A DNA stretch of 64,000 nt, taken from contig NZ_JAFKRH010000001.1 of the NCBI RefSeq assembly GCF_019038465.1, forward strand, positions 31,064 through 95,063, in the 5' to 3' direction. The translations under genes and the position numbers were made by a program. The DNA is from Synechococcus sp. CCY 0621. GTDB taxonomy: Bacteria; Cyanobacteriota; Cyanobacteriia; PCC-6307; Cyanobiaceae. The notes beneath the pieces are model-generated. The model did not search any database. It was not told where the DNA came from and saw only the letters and a list, made by a program, of their open reading frames with translations. This document shows, piece by piece, positions 60,012 to 64,000 of the stretch; position 1 is the stretch's first letter, and every line of letters begins with the position of its first letter.

Positions 60012-61097
60012 TCAGCGCGAGCGGCTGAACAGTTGGTCCCAGACCCCGTCCTTGCCGAAGAAGGTGGCGTTGATCTTCTCCCAGCCGCCGAAGTCGCCGG
60101 CCAAGAAGACCTGCTTCACGGGGGCGAAGCGGTGCTTCACCCGGCTCCAGACGCCCGGGCTGACCGGACGGAAGCCTTCCTCGGCGAAGATCTCCTGGGC
60201 CGGCTCACTCTGGAGGTAGGTGGCCAGGGCTTCGGCGGCCTTGCGGGTGCCCTTGCGGTCCACGTTGCGGTCGATGACGGCCACCGGGCCCTCGATGCGG
60301 ATGTTCACCTCGGGCACGATGAAGGGTGCCTTGAGATCGCCACTGCGCTTGGCCAGGATCGCCTCGTTTTCGTAATTGAGCAGCACGTCGCCCTGGCCGC
60401 GCTTGAGGAACACGTCACTGGCCTCGCGGGCGTCCTTGGGCAGGTTGTCGACGTTGCGGTAGACCGAACTGACGTACGCCCTGGCCTGGGCCTCGCTCCC
60501 CCCGGTCTGGCTGATCGAGCCCCACAGCCCCAGGAAGTTCCAACGGGCACCGCCGGAGGTCTTGGGATTGGCCGTCACCACGGTGACGCCCGGCTTGGCC
60601 AGATCCGCCCAGGTCCGGATGCCTTTGGGGTTGCCGTCGCGGGTGATGAAGGCCACCACCGAATGGGTGATGATCGAGTCACCGGGCAGATCCTTCTCCC
60701 ACCCCGGCTGCACCAGGCCCGCCTCCTGCAGCTTGAGCACGTCACCGGCCAGGGCCAGGGTGGCCACGTCGGCATCGAGGCCATCGATGATCGCCCTGGT
60801 CTGGGAACCGGAGCCCCCATAGCTGGTCTTCACGGAGATGGCCTGGCCGGTTCGGGCCTTCCAGTCGGCTTCGAACCTGGGCAGGATCCGGTCGTAGGCC
60901 CCCTTGGTCACGGCGTAGCTCACCAGCAGCAGCTCCTGGGGAGCGCCGCTGCCGCCGGCACCTCCGCCACCCTCGGACCGGGGGCTGCAGCCGGTCAGGG
61001 TCAGGCCCCCCAGCAGGAGGCCGGTGATGGCGAGGGAGGCGGCGGAACGGGCGGAGCGGGAAACCACGGTTTTCTGATCGGTAATTCGGTAGAGCAT
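60012..61097 (-). CDS. Sulfate-binding lipoprotein of an ABC transporter
   Basis: The 361-residue product has a lipobox 'GLLLGGLTLTGC' near residue 35. The sulfate/thiosulfate receptor core starts 'LLLVSYAVTKGAYDRILPRF' and includes 'TSYGGSGSQTRAIIDGLDAD', 'VTANPKTSGGARWNFLGLWG', 'QGDVLLNYENEAIL' and 'DRKGTRKAAEALATYL'. ATG 61097 is used, with GTG codons inside the signal as alternatives. The next upstream gene on the same strand encodes a close paralogue without a lipobox. It should deliver sulfate to CysT/CysW/CysA. Confidence 0.88.
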   Translation of the reverse strand: MLYRITDQKTVVSRSARSAASLAITGLLLGGLTLTGCSPRSEGGGGAGGSGAPQELLLVSYAVTKGAYDRILPRFEADWKARTGQAISVKTSYGGSGSQTRAIIDGLDADVATLALAGDVLKLQEAGLVQPGWEKDLPGDSIITHSVVAFITRDGNPKGIRTWADLAKPGVTVVTANPKTSGGARWNFLGLWGSISQTGGSEAQARAYVSSVYRNVDNLPKDAREASDVFLKRGQGDVLLNYENEAILAKRSGDLKAPFIVPEVNIRIEGPVAVIDRNVDRKGTRKAAEALATYLQSEPAQEIFAEEGFRPVSPGVWSRVKHRFAPVKQVFLAGDFGGWEKINATFFGKDGVWDQLFSRSR

Positions 61098-61192
61098 ACA
61101 CCGGTATCCCGATCGGCTAACCAGAGGCCCCTGCGCCCCTGGTCCGCCTCCCCTGGCCTGTTCCACCCCCGCTCAGGGGGTCAGCTCCTGGC

Positions 61193-62272
61193 TCAACGGG
61201 ACTTGGAGAAGATCGAATCCCAGAGACCTCCTTTGCCGAAGAACCGCTTGTTGATGGTGTCCCAGCCGCCGAAGTCCCGGGCCGTGAACAGCTTCGAGAC
61301 TGGAGCGAATCGGGATCTTGTCTCGGCTTTGACCTTGGCGTTGACGGGTCGGAATCCCTCCTCGGCAAAGGCCCGCTGGGCCGGCTCGCTGTACAGATAC
61401 CTGGCGAAAGCCTCGGCCACCTTTCGGGTTCCCTTGCGGTCAACGTTCTTGTCGACTACGGCGATCGGCCCTTCGATCAGGATGTTGGTGGTGGGCACGA
61501 TGTAGGGGGTTTTCCAGGTGCCGCTCTTCCTGGCCAGGATCGCTTCGTTCTCGTAGTTGAGCAGCACATCACCCTGGTTGCGTTTCACGAACACGTCGGT
61601 CGCCTCACGGGCATCCTTGGGCAGGGTGTCCACATTGCGATACACGTTCGTTACGAAGGCGCGGGCCTTGGCCTCATTGCCGCCTGTTTCCGTCACCGAG
61701 CCCCAGAGACCCAGGAAGTTCCAGCGGGCGCCGCCGGAGGTCTTGGGATTGGCGGTGATCACCTCCACATTCTTGTTGTCGAGATCGCTCCAGGTGCGGA
61801 TCTTCTTCGGATTGCCGGGTCGCACGAAGAACGCGACCACCGAGTTGGTGATGATGCTGTTGTTGGGATTCTCCTTCTCCCAGCCCGGACGGATCAGGCC
61901 TGCCTCCTCGAGCTTCAGGGTGTCGGCCGTCAGGGCCAGGCCCACCACATCCGCCGCCAGGCCGTCGATCACCGCCCTAGTTTGGGAGCCGGAGCCGCCG
62001 TAGCTGGTGCGGATGACGACGCTCTGACCGGTCCGCTTCTTCCAGTCGGCTGTGAATCGGGGAATGATCTTGTCGTAGGCCGCCTTGGTGACGGCGTAGG
62101 AGACCAGCAGCAGTTCCTGATTTTTCGCCGGTTGCTGCGCCTGGGCGTTCAGGGGCAGCAGGGTGCCGGAACCCCCCAGGGCGACGGCGACGGCCAGGGG
62201 GGCGGCCACCAGGCCGGGATGCCAGGGGCGGCGAGCGGCTGGCGGGACCGGCGAGGAGAAGGGATGAAGCAC
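61193..62272 (-). CDS. sbpA: Soluble periplasmic sulfate-binding protein
   Basis: A 359-residue product starting at GTG 62272, with a long signal peptide ending 'LLPLNAQAQQPAKN' and no lipobox Cys. The core is very close to the neighbouring paralogue: 'LLLVSYAVTKAAYDKIIPRF', 'TSYGGSGSQTRAVIDGLAAD', 'TANPKTSGGARWNFLGLWGS' and 'QGDVLLNYENEAIL'. It binds sulfate (possibly thiosulfate) in the periplasm. It is divergent from the Rrf2 regulator with a 144-base shared upstream region. The two paralogues probably share one transcript, with 95 bases between them. Confidence 0.9.
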   Translation of the reverse strand: MLHPFSSPVPPAARRPWHPGLVAAPLAVAVALGGSGTLLPLNAQAQQPAKNQELLLVSYAVTKAAYDKIIPRFTADWKKRTGQSVVIRTSYGGSGSQTRAVIDGLAADVVGLALTADTLKLEEAGLIRPGWEKENPNNSIITNSVVAFFVRPGNPKKIRTWSDLDNKNVEVITANPKTSGGARWNFLGLWGSVTETGGNEAKARAFVTNVYRNVDTLPKDAREATDVFVKRNQGDVLLNYENEAILARKSGTWKTPYIVPTTNILIEGPIAVVDKNVDRKGTRKVAEAFARYLYSEPAQRAFAEEGFRPVNAKVKAETRSRFAPVSKLFTARDFGGWDTINKRFFGKGGLWDSIFSKSR

Positions 62273-62416
62273 GGTTGTCCGATGGGTGAACTGGTGAAAC
62301 CTATCCGTCGCGCCGCCGCGGCGATGTAGGGCGGATGACATCCCCCGGGTGTCTGGCTGGCGGCTGGCCCGGGGGTGGGTGCTGTCACAATCCCCGTAAG
62401 ACAACCGTGGAATCCC

Positions 62417-62848
62417 GTGGCCTTCAGTGCGAAAACCGGCTACGGCCTCGTCTCGCTCATGGAGCTGGCCGCCATCCATTCCCGCGGAGGGGTGCTGCAG
62501 GTGGCGGAGATCGCCCAGCGCCAGGACATCCCCGACCGTTACCTGGAGCAGATGCTCGCCAGCCTGCGACGGGGGCAGATCCTGCGCAGCATCCGTGGCC
62601 CGAAGGGGGGCTACCAACTGGCCCGGCCGCCGGCGGAGATCTGTGTCGATGACATCGTCAGCTGTCTGGAGGGGGAGGTGGCCCCCCGCTCCGCTGGCCA
62701 GAGCGCCACCCCCGAATTCGAGGTGCTGGGCCGGCTGGAGCAGCGTTTGGAGGAGGCGCGCCTGGGGATTCTCTCCGGCACCACCCTGCAGGACCTTCTG
62801 GACCAGCGGGACCACCTGGCCCAGGCCCAGGCCATGTACTTCATCTGA
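62417..62848 (+). CDS. Rrf2-family transcriptional regulator
   Basis: A 143-residue product. The N-terminal winged helix-turn-helix is clear: 'AFSAKTGYGLVSLMELAAIH', 'VAEIAQRQDIPDRYLEQMLA' and 'GQILRSIRGPKGGYQLARPP'. It lacks the three-Cys cluster of IscR and has only 'ICVDDIVSCLEGE', so it is of the apo (CymR-like) group, members of which control sulfur metabolism in other bacteria. Its divergent position next to the sulfate-binding protein genes suggests it regulates them. GTG 62417 is preferred over an upstream start. Confidence 0.85.
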   Translation: MAFSAKTGYGLVSLMELAAIHSRGGVLQVAEIAQRQDIPDRYLEQMLASLRRGQILRSIRGPKGGYQLARPPAEICVDDIVSCLEGEVAPRSAGQSATPEFEVLGRLEQRLEEARLGILSGTTLQDLLDQRDHLAQAQAMYFI

Positions 62849-62879
62849 GGTAGAGCCCCCGCTGGATCGTTAAATAGAC

Positions 62880-62901
62880 CACATTGCCGATGGGGAATGT
62901 G
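62880..62901 (+). promoter_or_regulatory. Dyad upstream of the Crp-type regulator
   Basis: CACATT-N10-AATGTG lies 127 bases before the regulator start, just after a TTAAATA that could act as a -10 region. A related CCACATTG occurs again downstream of the gene near 63601. It may be an autoregulatory site for the Crp-type protein. This is inferred from symmetry only. Confidence 0.25.
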
Positions 62902-63027
62902 AGGTATGGTTCTGGGGTCCCCGCAGGCTCCCCATGTGCTGTTGTCGGCGAATGCCTGTTGCCAGCCGACCGCTGGCCGTTCGCTCTGCCCAGATGACCC
63001 CGTACCCATCCCTTCTTTCCTGCGGCC

Positions 63028-63579
63028 ATGACCACCTCACGCCCACCCCAGGCCCTCCGCCTCACGCTCCTGCCCCATGACGTCCTGCCCGATGGGCTGC
63101 ACTGGAGAATCCAGGACGGCTACATCCGCACCGCGTCCCACGACGAGGACGGCGAGTCCTTCACCCTGGGCCTCTGGGGCCCGGGCGACTGGGTGACCAA
63201 TGCCTACTCAGCCCTGCGGCCGGTGGAGATCCAGTGCCTGTCCACCGTCGTGGTGGAGCAGGGCCATCCCAGCGACTCCGAAATCCTCGCCTTTCTGCAC
63301 CACCAGATCAGGAACACGGAAGAACTGTTCGAGATCAACCGGGTCCGCGGCGCCGACTCGCGGCTGCTGAGGCTGCTGCGCTGGATCGGCATCCGTTTCG
63401 GGCAGGTCAGCAGCCGGGGCTACCGGCTCTCTCTGCGCGACATGAACCTCACCCATCAGGCCCTGGCGGAGATCTGCGGCCTCACCCGGGTGACGGTCAC
63501 CAAGACCCTCAACCATTTCAAGCGCCTCGGCCTGCTGCATCAGGTGAGTGACACCGACCTGATGGTCAGCATCCCCTGA
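63028..63579 (+). CDS. Crp/Fnr-family regulator, CysR-like
   Basis: A 183-residue product with a shortened Crp-type beta domain ('SFTLGLWGPGDWVTNAYSAL', 'IQCLSTVVVEQG') that lacks the cAMP-phosphate cassette. A long dimer helix and a winged helix-turn-helix follow ('NLTHQALAEICGLTRVTVTK', 'TLNHFKRLGLL'). CysR, a Crp-family activator of sulfate uptake genes in Synechococcus elongatus, has this layout and sits near the cys transport genes. The position between sulfate receptors and a likely cysA supports that identity, but the match is by context and motif. Confidence 0.75.
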   Translation: MTTSRPPQALRLTLLPHDVLPDGLHWRIQDGYIRTASHDEDGESFTLGLWGPGDWVTNAYSALRPVEIQCLSTVVVEQGHPSDSEILAFLHHQIRNTEELFEINRVRGADSRLLRLLRWIGIRFGQVSSRGYRLSLRDMNLTHQALAEICGLTRVTVTKTLNHFKRLGLLHQVSDTDLMVSIP

Positions 63580-63643
63580 GCGCGCCGAAGCATTTCAACC
63601 CCACATTGTTCAGCACCCATCCTGTTCAACAACCCTGATCGTC

Positions 63644-63835
63644 ATGGCCGCCCAGTATTTCCGCTCCAGGCTCAGTGAGCCCCAGCCCCAGCGCTTCACC
63701 CTCGTCTTCCGCAACGGTGAGCTGCTGCGCCACCAGGACCCCCTGGCCGTGGCCCAGTACCTCGCCGATGCCCGTTTGGCGGAGGTTCATTCCGAACCTC
63801 CGCGGCGCCGCGCCGGCGCGGCTCAGATCGAGTAA
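63644..63835 (+). CDS. Small hypothetical protein
   Basis: A 63-residue product, 'RFTLVFRNGELLRHQDPLAV' then 'AQYLADARLAEVHSE', with a basic C-terminus. It looks like a compact alpha/beta domain and codon use matches the region. It follows the CysR-like gene by 64 bases and its end overlaps the convergent cysA-like gene by 13 bases. The function is unknown. Confidence 0.5.
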   Translation: MAAQYFRSRLSEPQPQRFTLVFRNGELLRHQDPLAVAQYLADARLAEVHSEPPRRRAGAAQIE

Positions 63836-64000
63836 TCCGGTTGGAAGGCGTGGGCCTGGCGGTTGATCCCATGCCGTCGGTCGCCGGGCTTGAGGTTGGC
63901 GACGTCGACCTCTTCCCGGGGGAACTGGGCCACCACCACCTCTTCCGTGTCGAGCACCAGTTCCGCCTGCAGGTCGCGGCCCATGTGGGTGAGGCGCCGC
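63823..64000 (-). CDS. C-terminal end of a sulfate transporter ATPase (CysA-like), cut by the window edge
   Basis: The visible 58 residues ('RRLTHMGRDLQAELVLDTEE', 'VVVAQFPREEVDVANLKPGD', ending 'FQPDYSI') match the TOBE-like end of cyanobacterial CysA: a beta strand pair, a 'REE/REQ' helix start and a final aromatic-rich tail. The ATPase core lies outside the window. The location beside sulfate receptors and a CysR-like regulator supports the call. Confidence 0.55.
   Translation of the reverse strand, partial: RRLTHMGRDLQAELVLDTEEVVVAQFPREEVDVANLKPGDRRHGINRQAHAFQPDYSI

Noticed and set aside
61060..61110. GTA...TAC spacing upstream of the lipoprotein sulfate receptor considered as an NtcA site.
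   Set aside because: The spacing between half-sites is not 8 bases, and the location lies within or at the signal-peptide codons.

Overview
The window is about 64 kb of a very GC-rich (roughly 65-70 %) bacterial chromosome. Gene content points to a picocyanobacterium of the Cyanobium / freshwater Synechococcus type: cyanobacterial forms of polA, cysS, gltX, rplS, map and hemL, a glycolate-oxidase-type glcD, a DRTGG-domain protein next to a DprA-like protein, a CysR-like Crp regulator beside sulfate-binding proteins, and a secreted protein ending in the GPLP-type sorting tail seen in these organisms. No plastid-type photosystem genes lie in the window, so the assignment rests on the housekeeping genes and base composition.

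Layout. 1-4.2 kb: end of an unrecognised two-gene unit, a DUF6880 protein, a degenerate antitoxin/PIN-toxin fusion and an intact-looking AbrB/MazF pair. 4.2-10.9 kb: an island of visibly lower GC that opens with a frameshifted ISAs1-family transposase remnant and carries a polysaccharide pyruvyl transferase, a two-gene unit of unknown proteins (one with a GH130-like propeller) and a methyltransferase. 10.9-18.7 kb: a minus-strand run polA-rfbD-rfbB-cysS-glycosyltransferase. 18.8-28.5 kb: housekeeping genes, including gltX, tRNA-Asp, tRNA-Trp, rplS, map, a DRTGG protein, NfeD, stomatin, MAPEG and yajQ. 28.5-31 kb: a secreted GPLP-tail protein, a DUF5996 protein and a clearly dead Phd/VapC module. 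31-37.6 kb: a SHOCT protein, then a fused 5-oxoprolinase overlapping gamma-glutamyltransferase. 37.6-41 kb: HdeD-like protein, K+ channel, type II NADH dehydrogenase. 41-44.3 kb: a zinc-responsive-looking operon (Zur-like box, COG0523 GTPase, WD40 protein, ZnuA) ending in what looks like a collapsed znuC-znuB. 44.3-46.4 kb: an exonuclease and a gene-poor stretch. 46.4-53.3 kb: a tight operon hemL-livJ-livH-livM-livG-livF-voltage-gated channel. 53.4-59.9 kb: glcD, an alpha/beta hydrolase, ChrA, a class II glutamine amidotransferase and small proteins. 60-64 kb: a sulfur locus with two sulfate-binding protein paralogues, an Rrf2 regulator, a CysR-like regulator and the end of a likely cysA.

How the genes work together. 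Three physiological blocks stand out. Zinc: CobW-type GTPase, WD40 protein and ZnuA share one short-spaced operon behind a Zur-like dyad, but the permease appears deleted to an 82-residue stub. Sulfur: two periplasmic sulfate receptors (one a lipoprotein, one soluble) with two local regulators and CysA. Gamma-glutamyl cycle: GGT releases glutamyl groups in the periplasm, and 5-oxoprolinase recovers glutamate from pyroglutamate. The surface-glycan genes (dTDP-rhamnose enzymes, glycosyltransferase, pyruvyl transferase, methyltransferase, propeller protein) lie together at 5-15.8 kb.

The most unusual observations are the collapsed zinc permease, the island gene pair with the GH130-like propeller, two independently decayed toxin-antitoxin loci, and the zinc-ribbon-tailed channel coupled to a branched-chain-amino-acid-type transporter and hemL. 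All calls come from reading the sequence; no similarity search was run.
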